64,000 bases of DNA from Opitutaceae bacterium (lineage in GTDB: Bacteria > Verrucomicrobiota > Verrucomicrobiia > Opitutales > Opitutaceae), in the NCBI GenBank assembly GCA_041395105.1, contig JAWLBB010000001.1:372001-436000 (forward strand), in the 5' to 3' direction. Position 1 is the stretch's first letter. Every line of letters begins with the position of its first letter. A model generated the notes under the pieces. That model was not told where the DNA came from, made no database searches, and saw nothing but the letters and a program-made list of their open reading frames with translations. Shown here piece by piece: positions 52,609 to 63,000 of the stretch. The translations under genes and the position numbers were made by a program.

Positions 52609-54048
52609 TCATCTCAGGTCGAAGCCATAGAGGCATGTGTCGGTGAGTTCGTACTCAAGGCGAACGGCCTTTCCGGTCAGCGAGGAGAGGGGTTCCTTCC
52701 AGTTGGCGGGAATCGCGATCGAATCCCCCGAGAGTTCGGTCCAGCCGAATCCGGGCAGAGGTTCGAAATCCCGGTCAAGCAACCGGACCCGGAGCCCGCC
52801 GACCACCCGGGCGTTGACCGTCAGTGAGGATCCGTTGAGGAGCAGCGGCCTGGTCACGAGGCGGCCCGGGTTGAGATCGGCCTCACGGGCGACGTAGCGG
52901 TCGCGAGGCATGATGGCCAGTCCGATCTGTCGTTCATCGAAGCGGGCCACCTTGTGTCCCCGTGCGTAGCCGCCGTAGTAGACGAAGGTTTCGTCGCCGA
53001 CCACGATCTGCTCGTCGCCCCAGGCCATGGCGTGATCCCATCGACCCGGCACGGGATCATTCGGGATGAAGGGCTGATCGTCGCGCTGCCAGCGGACGCC
53101 GTCGCGGGTCCATGCCAGCACGGTGTAGCCCAGGCCGGCGGCCTTGCGGTCCATCTCGCCCATCTCGGCGGCCGTCATTCCCGGGGTTGCGTTCAGGTCG
53201 TCGCGCAGCACCTTGACCAGACCGATCAAGAGGTCGCCCCGGGTGATGACACCTGACATCGAGTAGAACTGGGTTTCCCCGCGCTCGATCGGCGCCCCTA
53301 TCTTCGGAGTGATGATCGGCCACATCGGCTCCCAGTTGAGGAGATCCGGGCTGACGCTCTGGTGCGGGATGCGCAGTCGGGATTCCCCTCCGGGCGGTCG
53401 GACAAGGACCGAGCCGATGGCCAGAAACCGCCGTCGGATCGGATCCCAGTGCAGGGAGTTGATATCGTGGTTGTGTTTCCAGACTGAATCGGTGGTCAGC
53501 ATCCGCCATTCGAGACCGTCGGGTGAAAGGGCGATCTTCATGCCGTCGTTTTCATAGAACGCGAAGAGGTAACGTTCATCTGCCGGCAGGAAGTCACGCC
53601 CCCGGTCAAGGACGCTGACTCCGAAGCGAATCCGATGAGGATCGGCCAGGACGCGGTGCGGACGGATCCAGTTGATCCCGTCCGGTGAGTCCATGGTGGC
53701 GAGGTGTGACTGGTTGCTGTTTTCCGGGGTTCCATACCAGATGCGGAAGCGCCCGGTTTCCGGATCGCGCAGAACGCTCATGTAGGGCTGGAAATTGTCA
53801 TCACCGCCTGCACCGCCGGTGATCACGGGCTCGGGCAGCTTCGCCGGGTGATTGACCGTGCGGGTCAGGAATGACTGGTCGGCGATGAGATGGTCGTCGA
53901 TGAAGAGATGCGGACCGGGTCCGGCGGTGATCGGGGTGTCCATGGTTGCGGCGGCGCAAGGGTTCAGGATCATCGGGAGGACGCAAAGGACCCCAAAGGC
54001 GGCGACCGACGGGAGGGACAGAAATCGCGATGAAGGAAACGGCGACAT
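52609..54048 (-). CDS. Exported five-bladed beta-propeller hydrolase-like protein
   Basis: The 479-residue protein has an N-terminal signal peptide (LPSVAAFGVLCVLPMILNPC). GPGPHLFIDDHLIADQSF starts the propeller and resembles the KHLFIDGALVESS segment of the 46071/47204 protein. Blades follow with FRIWYGTPENSNQSHLATMD and IALSPDGLEWRML. A C-terminal beta-sandwich (RVRLLDRDFEPLPGFGWTEL) is shared with its relatives. It is probably a secreted glycoside hydrolase-like or sugar-binding protein. Catalytic acids could not be assigned with confidence. Confidence 0.78.
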   Translation of the reverse strand: MSPFPSSRFLSLPSVAAFGVLCVLPMILNPCAAATMDTPITAGPGPHLFIDDHLIADQSFLTRTVNHPAKLPEPVITGGAGGDDNFQPYMSVLRDPETGRFRIWYGTPENSNQSHLATMDSPDGINWIRPHRVLADPHRIRFGVSVLDRGRDFLPADERYLFAFYENDGMKIALSPDGLEWRMLTTDSVWKHNHDINSLHWDPIRRRFLAIGSVLVRPPGGESRLRIPHQSVSPDLLNWEPMWPIITPKIGAPIERGETQFYSMSGVITRGDLLIGLVKVLRDDLNATPGMTAAEMGEMDRKAAGLGYTVLAWTRDGVRWQRDDQPFIPNDPVPGRWDHAMAWGDEQIVVGDETFVYYGGYARGHKVARFDERQIGLAIMPRDRYVAREADLNPGRLVTRPLLLNGSSLTVNARVVGGLRVRLLDRDFEPLPGFGWTELSGDSIAIPANWKEPLSSLTGKAVRLEYELTDTCLYGFDLR

Positions 54049-54131
54049 GATGAGGTTTGGCCGGTTGGCGGTCGCAGGTCGGGCCGGGGCGATCAGGTTT
54101 CGGGCTGTTCGGGGTTTTGAATGTGTATGGT

Positions 54132-55832
54132 CTACTGGAACTGAAGGCCGAAGATCTTGCCGCGATCGATTCGGAACTTGATGACGAGGGTCTCGCCCGG
54201 GGCGGTCTTGACGTCGGTTTCCCCATGCCAGGAGAGCGTCTGCCAGAAAGCATCGCCCTGGATCGGGTCACTGTCGCTGAAGGCGCGTCCCGGAATGGGA
54301 CGATCATCCGCGGTGCTGAGTTCGACCCGGACGCCACCGGCCCTTTCGGTCAGGGCATTGATCTGGATGGTTCGGCCTGGAGGCAGAATGCCGACCGTGG
54401 CGAACTCGCCGATTTCCTCGGCTTCGACCGCCACGATGCGTCCCTTGGGCCAGATGGCATAGCCGGCGTAGAGCTCCATGGTGCCCCGTGGGTACTTGTG
54501 CGGCAGGTTGTAGCCCTTGTAGGGCAGGGCGAAATCCCCGTTGGGAAGTTCGATCAGACTCGGGAAGGAGAAGATACAACCGCCATCCCATTCCCCGAAT
54601 GGGGCGGTATCCAGAACGGCCCCTCCGGGAAGACGGTTCCAGATCCTTCCATCGTGACTGGACCAGAGCCCGATGGAAGTGGAATCGTCGCGGGTGTCCC
54701 AGACGGTGGGAAACATGAGATGAATATCCGGAGCTCCGGGCATCGTGGTGTGGATGCTGGTGTAGAACGATTCGGACGGCAGAGTCTCGCCGGGGACCGG
54801 CACGATCACCGGCTCAGAAACCTCGAACTCTCCGAAGACCCCACTTTCCATCCTCCCGATGACCCGGCGACCGGAACCGTGGAATTCCCCGGCCCAGGTC
54901 ATCTTGCGACGGTCACCGGTCCATTTCGGGGAGCGGGCACCCACCATCCAGGTGCGGGTGTAGATCACATACTTTCCGAGGTCCGGATCGTAGTATCCGG
55001 TTTCCATTCCGTCGGAATGTTCGAAGGTGAAGGGCTCGGGCAGGGTCGTCCAGTGCAGTCCATCGGGAGAAACGGATCCGCGGATACAGTAGTAGGCCTC
55101 GGTTTCGTCCCAGTCGCCGCGCAGGATGCGTGTCTCCCAGCGATCCGGGTGCTTCTCCACGAACGCCTTGAATTCGTCAAAGTGCTTCTTTGTGCCTCCC
55201 ACCGCCTTGTAGCGCTCCTCCGGCGGTCCGGCCGGATCAATGAAGACGGTGCCGTTGGGACCGCCTTGCAGCAGGTTGTTCTCGAGACTGCCGTTGAACT
55301 CGCGCTGGCGCAGGATGGGCCGTTCCCAGTTGATGCCGTCCACCGACTCGAAATAGCAGTCCCCGCCCGGCACGCTCTTGCCCCAGGCCCGGTAGAGATC
55401 GCCGTCCCTGATGACCGTCTTGAAGATTACGTAGTGTTCTTCCCAGGGTTTTTCGCGCTGGATGATCGGCCCCATGCGGGTGGCCGGTTGGGCGACAATG
55501 CTGATCCCGTAGGGTGAAGACGGACGGCTGATCTGGGCATCCCGCGGGCCGTAGGTCGGATTCTCGGACCTTTCCTCCGCGGTGTAGACACTCTCTCCAT
55601 CGGAATTGAGCCAGTCGAGGACACCGGGACGGATATGGAAATAATCGGTGAAGTAGAGTCGAGTGCCGGCGAGTTCGTAAGGCTCGCCCCAGAATGTCTT
55701 GTCGGCGGTGGATTCTTCCAGAAAGGTCCGGGTCGCCTCGTCGGCGAAGAGATGCCCGATGCCCGGGCCCAGGCCCAGGAAGACCAGCACGGGCAGGGAC
55801 GGAAGCCGGAGGACAGGGATGTATCTTGACAT
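54132..55832 (-). CDS. Exported beta-propeller hydrolase-like protein
   Basis: The ATG at 55832 gives 566 residues and a signal peptide (LPSLPVLVFLGLGPGIGHLFA). The body has propeller strands such as RDGDLYRAWGKSVPGGDCYF, IRGSVSPDGLHWTTLPEP and IGLWSSHDGRIWNRLPGG. The end (VRVELSTADDRPIPGRAFSD, then IDRGKIFGLQFQ) is homologous to the C-termini of the 52609 and 47204 products. It lies 83 bases upstream of the 52609 gene on the same strand. Its start is 41 bases from the divergent UshA-like gene, with a GntR-like dyad between them. Confidence 0.78.
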   Translation of the reverse strand: MSRYIPVLRLPSLPVLVFLGLGPGIGHLFADEATRTFLEESTADKTFWGEPYELAGTRLYFTDYFHIRPGVLDWLNSDGESVYTAEERSENPTYGPRDAQISRPSSPYGISIVAQPATRMGPIIQREKPWEEHYVIFKTVIRDGDLYRAWGKSVPGGDCYFESVDGINWERPILRQREFNGSLENNLLQGGPNGTVFIDPAGPPEERYKAVGGTKKHFDEFKAFVEKHPDRWETRILRGDWDETEAYYCIRGSVSPDGLHWTTLPEPFTFEHSDGMETGYYDPDLGKYVIYTRTWMVGARSPKWTGDRRKMTWAGEFHGSGRRVIGRMESGVFGEFEVSEPVIVPVPGETLPSESFYTSIHTTMPGAPDIHLMFPTVWDTRDDSTSIGLWSSHDGRIWNRLPGGAVLDTAPFGEWDGGCIFSFPSLIELPNGDFALPYKGYNLPHKYPRGTMELYAGYAIWPKGRIVAVEAEEIGEFATVGILPPGRTIQINALTERAGGVRVELSTADDRPIPGRAFSDSDPIQGDAFWQTLSWHGETDVKTAPGETLVIKFRIDRGKIFGLQFQ

Positions 55833-55868
55833 GGTTGAACGGGGTTCGCTATCCAGACATAAACCCTG

Positions 55869-55881
55869 CTCATATGATGAG
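55869..55881. promoter_or_regulatory. CTCAT-N3-ATGAG dyad between divergent genes
   Basis: CTCATATGATGAG has 5-base inverted arms spaced by three bases, the same arms and spacing as the site at 58444-58458 beside the gntR gene. It overlaps the start of the 55874 gene and lies just upstream of the divergent 54132 gene. It is a candidate operator for that GntR regulator. Confidence 0.4.
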
Positions 55882-57451
55882 TACAATGACAAGTTCATTT
55901 TTTACACCGCGGGCTCAGTCCTTTTCCCGGCACCCCGGATCCGGACCGGCCGGGCGGAGCGGGAAGTGGGGCGGAAGGGGCCTGGCGATTCTCACCTTGG
56001 TCGCCACTCTGGTGCCCGGAAACCTGGTCGGCGCAAACCGGGCGGACCTTGTGATTCTGCACACGAACGATGTGCACGACCATGTCCGCCCGGGTTATAA
56101 TGGATCGGGAGGCCTGCCCTATGTCTCGGGTTACGTGCATGCGGTGCGCGAAGAAGAGACCAACGTGCTCGTGCTCGACGCGGGAGATGTGACGGAAAAG
56201 GGGGATCAGGTTGCGCACGTGGTTGGGGGAGAATTGACTTACCGGGCCATGCGCCGCGTCGGTTATGACGCGGTGACCATCGGGAACCATGACAATGACG
56301 CAGGCCTGGATGTCTTGCGCCGTTATGAAGAGGCCCTCGGGCAGTCGCTTCTGTGCCTGAACCGGGTCGACGGGACCGGCGAAAGCCTCTTCCCCGGTTC
56401 GCGGGTCTTGAAGATCGGTGAGGTCCGGGTGGGTATCATCGGATTGATGGTACCGCAGGACTCCGGCACGCTTGACCAAGCCGCTTCCGGGCGCGCGTTG
56501 GCCGCTGAGAGTGAGCGTTTGCGGGGGACGGTGGATCTGTTGATCGCGCTCTGCCATGAATCGGCCGAAGAATGTCGTCAATGGTCCCTGGAAGCACCGG
56601 AGATCGATTTGTTTGTGACGGGGCACTCGCATCATCCGCTGGAAGCGCCGGTGCAGGTTTCCGAGACCGGAGCCTGGATGGTGCAGGCCGGCTTCTATGC
56701 GAGCGCCGTCGGCCGGGTGGACCTGGAGGTGGATCTGGACAAAGGAGGCATCGCCGCCATCGATGGCCGCCTGGTCGAGATGCGGCACGAAGCGATACCT
56801 GTCGACCGCGCAATGATGGACTGGGTCGCGGAAGAAGAGAAGACCCATTGCCCGGAAGCGAGTGAGTTCCTCTTCGACAACAGCGAGCTGCTGTCGGGTG
56901 AAGCGCTTGCCTGGCTCGGAGCCGAAGCGCTGAGGCGGGCGGCCGGCACGGAGATCGCCTTTTGCCACGAGGGCCAGGTTATTCGGGATCGCCTGCCATT
57001 GGGACCCGTTGACGTGAACGCCGTATTCCTGACCGGGGGGTTCCGGGCTGATGAGAATCTACTCTTCCGGTTGACCGGTCGGGAGGTCGAATCCTACATC
57101 AAGGCACTGGCCGCCGAAGGTCGGGAACCCACGCGTTGGTCGGGATTCACCGCCCGGACGGTGAAAGGAGTGTTCGGGGATCTGTCGGTGGTCTCGGATC
57201 TGGAGCCCGATCGGGCCTATTCGGTGATCATGCCCGAGATTGAGTGGCGCACCCGGTTCATGCGAATGGTGCGGCGTCATCGCGAGCGGGGTGTGGCCGG
57301 CCCATTGGCAGATGTCGCGGTTGATCCGCTGGAAAGTCAGGTGACCTTCACCGATGCCATGACGGTTTTTCTGGCCCGGATAGCGGGCAACGGCTGGTCC
57401 CTTCAGGGCGTAGCCGACGAAATCAGGAATGGGATTGGGCCTGGAGGGTGA
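55874..57451 (+). CDS. UshA-like 5'-nucleotidase / metallophosphatase, exported (copy 2)
   Basis: The 525-residue reading from the ATG at 55874 (alternatives at 55877 and 55886) contains a signal peptide around residues 35-53 (GLAILTLVATLVPGNLVGA). Metal motifs: ILHTNDVHDH, DAGDVTEKGD, GNHDNDAGL and TGHSHHPLE, followed by the 5'-nucleotidase C-terminal domain. It is a paralogue of the 1783 gene. The longer reading from 55694 runs antisense through the divergent gene and is unlikely. It probably removes phosphate from nucleotides or sugar nucleotides in the periplasm. Confidence 0.85.
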   Translation: MMSTMTSSFFTPRAQSFSRHPGSGPAGRSGKWGGRGLAILTLVATLVPGNLVGANRADLVILHTNDVHDHVRPGYNGSGGLPYVSGYVHAVREEETNVLVLDAGDVTEKGDQVAHVVGGELTYRAMRRVGYDAVTIGNHDNDAGLDVLRRYEEALGQSLLCLNRVDGTGESLFPGSRVLKIGEVRVGIIGLMVPQDSGTLDQAASGRALAAESERLRGTVDLLIALCHESAEECRQWSLEAPEIDLFVTGHSHHPLEAPVQVSETGAWMVQAGFYASAVGRVDLEVDLDKGGIAAIDGRLVEMRHEAIPVDRAMMDWVAEEEKTHCPEASEFLFDNSELLSGEALAWLGAEALRRAAGTEIAFCHEGQVIRDRLPLGPVDVNAVFLTGGFRADENLLFRLTGREVESYIKALAAEGREPTRWSGFTARTVKGVFGDLSVVSDLEPDRAYSVIMPEIEWRTRFMRMVRRHRERGVAGPLADVAVDPLESQVTFTDAMTVFLARIAGNGWSLQGVADEIRNGIGPGG

Positions 57452-57478
57452 GGCGCCCCGGGAGTCCGGAGCCCTGAC

Positions 57479-58291
57479 TCACCGGCCGGCAACGGCGGGC
57501 GACTTTCTGCGGCCCTTGATCGAGGGCGAAATCCTGGCTGCCGGTGGTGATTGTCCGGAAGGGGTATCGCCGACCGGAACTCCCGTCGTTTCGTCTGAGG
57601 TTGTAACGATGCCCTTCAGACAGGGCTGCAGATGTTCACGGGCTTTCTGGGCGGCCAGCAGGGGATCGCGCGATTTGATCGCCTCGAGGAGAGCCTGATT
57701 CCTCTTGTGGGCGCTGGCCCGGTCCTTCTCCGAGTTGGCATAGGCCATGATGAAGGACCGGATATGGGGTCCGAGCGCCTCATGCATGAGCAGAAGGAAG
57801 CTGTTGTTCGCCAGAATGGCCACCTCGTGATGGAAGGTGTAGTCGTGATTCGCGAAGTCTTCGGGGTGCTTGATCGCCTTCTTTCCGGACCGGATGATCG
57901 CCTCGAGCCTGTCGAAGTCCTTCTCGGTCGCGTTCTTGCTGGCCAGGGCAGAAATCTCGGATTCGAGGAGACCCCGGGCTTCGACCAGTTCGCGCAGCCG
58001 CTCGGAATTCTGATGCGGGAAAAAGGCAATGAGGACATCGCGCAGTGCCGTCTTGCTCACCTTTTCCACCACCCGGCTTCCCTTGCCATGGCGAATCCGG
58101 ATCAGGCCGAGGGCCTGGAGACGGGCCAGTGCCTCCCGCAAAGGCAGCCGGCTCACGCCGAGGCTGTCCTGCAATTCACGCTCGCTGGGCAGTTTCTGGC
58201 CCGGTTCCAGTTCACCGCTGACGATCATGGCCTTGAGATGGCCTTCGATGGCATCGACGATACTGACGGATTTGATTGATTCGTTTGTCAC
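57479..58291 (-). CDS. GntR-family (FadR/FCD) transcriptional regulator
   Basis: The 270-residue protein has a GntR winged helix (GELEPGQKLPSERELQDSLGVSRLPLREALARL is the diagnostic region, residues about 26-60). An all-helical FCD effector domain follows (about 90-230), with the metal-binding pattern RELVEARGLLE and a His in YTFHHEVAILANN. FCD regulators usually sense sugar acids or other carboxylates. It probably controls genes bearing the CTCAT-N3-ATGAG dyad, including its own upstream region. The last 40 residues are Pro/Ser-rich and not part of the fold. It converges with the UshA-like gene. Confidence 0.9.
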   Translation of the reverse strand: MTNESIKSVSIVDAIEGHLKAMIVSGELEPGQKLPSERELQDSLGVSRLPLREALARLQALGLIRIRHGKGSRVVEKVSKTALRDVLIAFFPHQNSERLRELVEARGLLESEISALASKNATEKDFDRLEAIIRSGKKAIKHPEDFANHDYTFHHEVAILANNSFLLLMHEALGPHIRSFIMAYANSEKDRASAHKRNQALLEAIKSRDPLLAAQKAREHLQPCLKGIVTTSDETTGVPVGDTPSGQSPPAARISPSIKGRRKSPAVAGR

Positions 58292-58443
58292 AGTGCAGGG
58301 AAGGCGTCTTCGGGTGATCTTGAGCGGGATCGGATATGGAAAATCATCTGACCAGTCGACTCAATAGAGAAGGTGGGTTTTGGGACATTACGATGACTCG
58401 GCCGATCCGCAAGGCCCGGTGCGTGATGGTGGGGAATCGGTCC

Positions 58444-58458
58444 ACTCATAATATGAGT
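58444..58458. promoter_or_regulatory. Palindrome ACTCATAATATGAGT between gntR and the Nramp-like gene
   Basis: Seven-base perfect arms flank a single central base. The core CTCAT-N3-ATGAG recurs at 55869-55881. A TTGACA -35-like box (58458-58463) reading toward the Nramp-like gene abuts it, and the minus-strand version contains TATTAT. It is a likely GntR autoregulatory operator. Confidence 0.55.
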
Positions 58459-58528
58459 TGACAAAGATGATGAAGGGTCAAGCATCGAGTTGAAATCCGG
58501 CCAGACCCGACTTTGGCAGTCATTTCCG

Positions 58529-59863
58529 ATGTCCCCACCCCCCCCAGTCTCATCGACGGTTCCGCCTCTTGACGGGTCGCCCCCTCCCGCTGAAATCCCG
58601 AGAAGCTTCTGGCAGTATGTCCGGTCTTTCGGCCCCGGTTTCATCGCCGTTCTGACCTGGTTGGGGGCCGGAGACATTGTCTCGGCGGGTGTGGCCGGCG
58701 GCAACTACGGTTATGCCCTTGCCTGGGCCATGGTGCTGGCCCTCGCGGTCCGCTACGCCTTCGTCTCGATGATCGCCCGCTTCCAGTTATGCAATCCGCG
58801 CGGGGAGGGGGTCCTGGATGGACTGGTGCGTTTCCATCGCTATTACGGTCCTTTTCTCTTCGTTGCCGTCCTTTTCTGGGGCCACCTGAGCACTTCCTAT
58901 ATGCTGGCGGGAGTGGGTGAAATCTCCGCGAAGATCTTCGGATTTGGCGGCAATTACCTGTGGCAGATCTTCTGGGTGGCAATCGTTGTATCGATCATCT
59001 TCCGCCCGGCCTACCACCGGGCTGAGCTCCTGTTCAAGTTTCTGCTGGCCCTGCTCGCAGCGTCGTTTCTCGGCTGTGCCATCTGGGTCGGTCTCGAACC
59101 GGTTTCGTTGCTCAAGGGCGTCTTTGCCTTTGATGTGCCGGCCGACACCGGGCCGTTCGGCGCCTTGGTGGTTGCCTTGGGCATGATTGGAGCGGTCGGG
59201 GGATCCCTGGTGAACCTGGTCTATCCTTACTTCCTCGAACAGAAGGGGTGGAAAGGGCCCGAGTATCGACGGGTTCAGCGATATGACTTCCTCCTGGCCA
59301 TCATCGTCCTGGTGGTCTTCAACCTGGCCGTCTGGACTCTGGGCGCCGAACTCGTCTTCAAGACGGGCGGCAGTATCTCATCGATTGATGACATGGCCGT
59401 TCTGCTCGGGGGAGTGCTGGGTGAGCCCGGTCGCATCCTGTTTCTGCTGGGCGTGTTCGCCGCGGTCTTCACTTCCATCCTCGGGGCAGGTCTGGGCCTA
59501 GCCTACCTGGGCAGCCATGCCTGGTATCGCTGGCGCTCCGGGCACCTCGATCCTCTCAACATCGATTTCCGAAACTCGAAGGTCTACCGCTATATCGTCC
59601 TCTGGATCATCGTATCGCCGTTGATCTGGGGTGGAAAGGCGGAGTTCATTTCGTTGACGCTCATCGCGAATACCTTCACAGTGGTTCTGATTCCGGCGAT
59701 TTCCGGCGGACTCTGGTGGATCACGGCCCGGGCGGATTTCATCGGGGCGGAAAACAGGAATCGCTGGTGGGAAAACGCGATCATGGCCTCGGTCTTTCTC
59801 CTCGCCTTGTATGGCATGGTCGGGGCGGCCCGTTCCATCATCACTCAAATCGGCAACCTTTGA
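58529..59863 (+). CDS. Nramp-like membrane transporter with altered metal-binding motifs
   Basis: The 444-residue protein (ATG at 58529; a TTG at 58490 is possible) has about 11 membrane segments and the overall Nramp/APC pattern (FGPGFIAVLTWLGAGD). In Nramp metal transporters helix 1 carries DPGN and helix 6 carries MPH. Here the first reads GAGD and the sixth reads GAVGGSLVNLVYPYF, so the usual metal ligands are missing. It may move something other than Mn or Fe ions. It is divergent from gntR across a palindromic operator, so it could import the regulator's effector or a related carboxylate. Confidence 0.8.
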   Translation: MSPPPPVSSTVPPLDGSPPPAEIPRSFWQYVRSFGPGFIAVLTWLGAGDIVSAGVAGGNYGYALAWAMVLALAVRYAFVSMIARFQLCNPRGEGVLDGLVRFHRYYGPFLFVAVLFWGHLSTSYMLAGVGEISAKIFGFGGNYLWQIFWVAIVVSIIFRPAYHRAELLFKFLLALLAASFLGCAIWVGLEPVSLLKGVFAFDVPADTGPFGALVVALGMIGAVGGSLVNLVYPYFLEQKGWKGPEYRRVQRYDFLLAIIVLVVFNLAVWTLGAELVFKTGGSISSIDDMAVLLGGVLGEPGRILFLLGVFAAVFTSILGAGLGLAYLGSHAWYRWRSGHLDPLNIDFRNSKVYRYIVLWIIVSPLIWGGKAEFISLTLIANTFTVVLIPAISGGLWWITARADFIGAENRNRWWENAIMASVFLLALYGMVGAARSIITQIGNL

Positions 59864-60059
59864 TTCGAGACGACGACGCAACCCTACTTGCCCTGGCGTT
59901 CTCCATGGAAAAACGATCAACCGGTGAATTCGCCCATTCCATCTCCGGCCTCAACTCCGGCGGTCGGCCCTTTCGGAAGATGCCCCCCTTCATCCATCGT
60001 CCGCATATCCAACAACCCTGGGGCGTGAAGCCCTGAAAAACCTGAACGACACCAGTACT

Positions 60060-63000
60060 ATGAATACTCGAAGCATACGGCACATGTTTGTGCTCGGTCT
60101 TCTGGCTCTGAGCACGAGTCTCAGCTCCCGCGCCGGAGACATCATCGGCTACGTCAAAGACGCGAACACGGGCAGAAACCTGCCCGGTGTGAATGTCAAG
60201 ATACCCGGCACCAACCGGAATACGACAACCGACCGCGAAGGCCGTTTCCGGTTCGGCGACCTGGATGCGGGCAACTATGCGGTCCAGGCCGAATTCATGG
60301 GTTACGACCAGGTTTCGAAGACCATTGCCGTTCCCGGCATCGGCACGGTCAACCTGGACATCACGGTTGGAGAGGAAGTGGTCGAGCTCGAGGCCGTCGA
60401 GGTCGAGGGTTACCGCGAAGGCCGGTCTCTTGCTCTACAGCAGAAACGGACCGCCGAGAACATCCGGGACATCCTTTCTTCCGACTCGGTCGGTCAGATG
60501 CCTGACCGCAACGTAGCCGACGCCCTCGTGCGTTTGCCCGGTGTCGCCGTTCAGATGGACAACGGTGAGGGCCGCTTTGTCTCGATTCGGGGTATTGCTC
60601 CGGACCTCAACAACGTCACCGTGAACGGGGCGACCGTCGCCAATCCCGGCGTCGACGGCCGGGCCGGACGCGCCATGCCCCTGGATGTCATCGGATCGGC
60701 TCAGATTTCCCAGCTCGAGGTGATCAAGACCAACACGCCTGACATGGACGCACAGGGCCTGGGGGGAACGGTCGAAATCAAGACAGTGAGCGCCTTCGAC
60801 CGGGAAAAGGGATGGTTCACCGGGTCACTGGAAGGTGCCTACAACGAGCAGCCCGATCGTTACGGCTACAGCGGACAGGTCCAATGGGCGGACCGGATCG
60901 GAGCCGACAAGAAGTGGGGCATTGCCATCGGGGCGTCCTACGAATTCCGACCCTTCAAGAACGACTCCATCATGCTTCGCTGGGACAGGGACGACTTCCT
61001 CACCGACTACAACAACGACGGTGTCTTCGAGGGTGAAGCCGAGGACTACCCCTATGCGGTCGACCTTTCGATCGATCCCGAGGAGGGAGAACGCACACGG
61101 GTTGGACTCAATACGCGGATCGAATTCCGTCCAGACGAGAACACGGAGTTTTACCTCAACGGCATTTGGAATCAGTTTTCGGAAAAGGTGGACAAGCTCG
61201 AGGTCGTCCTTGGCGGCGACAGGCTCGATTACGATGAGGATCAGGACTACCTGACCGACGGTGGCTCCCGGGATGACCGGCTGGAACCTTTCCTGACTTC
61301 CCCCACCACGCTATGGTTCCCCTCCACGGATGCCATTGACCAGCGCATCGGCCTCGAAGATCGGGAACAGACCCTGATCAATCTGACCCTGGGCGGCAGG
61401 AAGAGATGGAACAGCTTCACCCTGTCCGGCGAACTCACCTACAGCAATGCCAAGGAGAATCTGAAGCAGGAAGGACAGATCCAATTCCGCGGCCGCTCCG
61501 GAAATGACGCCAGCATGGTCATGCGCGACGGAGATGCGGTGATCAACGATTTCAATGGAACGGCGCTTCCATTCTTCCTCGATCCCGAAGGAGACGGCCT
61601 GCGCTATGACGAAGACAACCAGCGCCTCGCCGAAATCGACGGACCGACGGGCGGTGACCCCGTCCCGGTTCTCTTCGACATGTCCGGCGAACTGCCCAAT
61701 CTGACCCTTCCGCGTCAGGTGGCCGTCGATGGCTCGCGCTGGGCTCACCGTCGGAACCGCATCGACTCCTCGCTGGTTGAGGAGAATACCTATATCCCGA
61801 GAGTCGACCTGCAGTGGGATACCGACAGTTTCCTGGGAACCGAAAACTCCGGTTTTCTCAAGGGAGGCATCAAGTATTTCAGCCGGAACCGGACAATTGA
61901 TGATAATTCCTTCCGTCCCAATTTCTGCGATGAGTCGGTGGATCTGCAGGAATGCCTCGATCGAGGGGACATCCTCTTCCGGAGAGGCAACCCCATCCGG
62001 CCATCAGCCGCGGCGTTCCCGGGCCTGGTTGTGCCCGGTCAGGAGGTTCTGGGGCAGTACAACTCGGTTTCTCAGCTCTCGTTTGAGCCCGCCTGGGACA
62101 GTTCGATGGGCGGCTTCGACCCAAGGAACAACAACACCCTTTACCCCTGGGCCTTTGATTCGGTGGAGAGTTCCGAAAACAACATTGAGGATGATTACGA
62201 TCTCGATGAAAAGATCACGGCCCTCTACCTGATGTTCTCCACTGATCTCGGAGAAAAGTTCACCCTGATTGGTGGTGTCCGCTACGAAAAGACGGACGTG
62301 GATATCGCGGCCAATACCTGGATCCGTTTCGATGACTTCGGCGAAGATATCGAGCCCCCGTGTGCCAATTATGATCCCAATGCGGACTCGAATTTCTGTC
62401 TGGAGTCTTCGGAATCGAACTTTGATTACACGGACTTCTTCCCGAGTATTCAGGGGATCTACCGGTTCAACAATAACCTGCAGCTCCGCGCCGCCTTCAC
62501 CACGACAACCGGTCGTCCAAACTTCGAGGACGCCGCGCCCATCACCCGCATGGAAACCGAACTCGCGGAAGCCCGGCAGTATGACGATGAAGGTGCGCTT
62601 GTGGAGGTGGGTGAGATCGAGGCTCGGGCCCGCATACGCAACCCTGAACTCCAGCCCTATTACTCGAAGAATTTCGACGTATCCATCGAGTATTTCACCG
62701 ATTGGGGCGGCGCTTTTTCCGTGGCTGCGTTCTACAAGGACATCGCGGATCCAATCTTCTCGTTTTCCACGGATGATCGCTACGACACCGAGTTGGACAT
62801 CAGCAATCCGGATTTTGCCAACAACTTCACGGTGGCGGATGCCGTCGCGGTGGTCGAGGACTCCTGCAACTGCGATGTGAGCAGCAGTTTTCTGCCCCAG
62901 GACGACGCGGTGGCGCGCCTGAGGATGGAAGGCTGGGACAATGCGGAGGGCGGCAAGGTCTCCGGCATCGAGCTCTCGGCCGGAATGCCGCTCTTCTTCC

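Noticed and set aside
54057..55517. 486-residue plus-strand frame opposite the propeller gene
   Set aside because: It is antisense, with no signal peptide or domain that makes sense.
57452..57478. GGTGAG...CTCACC pairing between convergent genes
   Set aside because: Six pairs around a long loop without a T tract; the support for a terminator is too weak.
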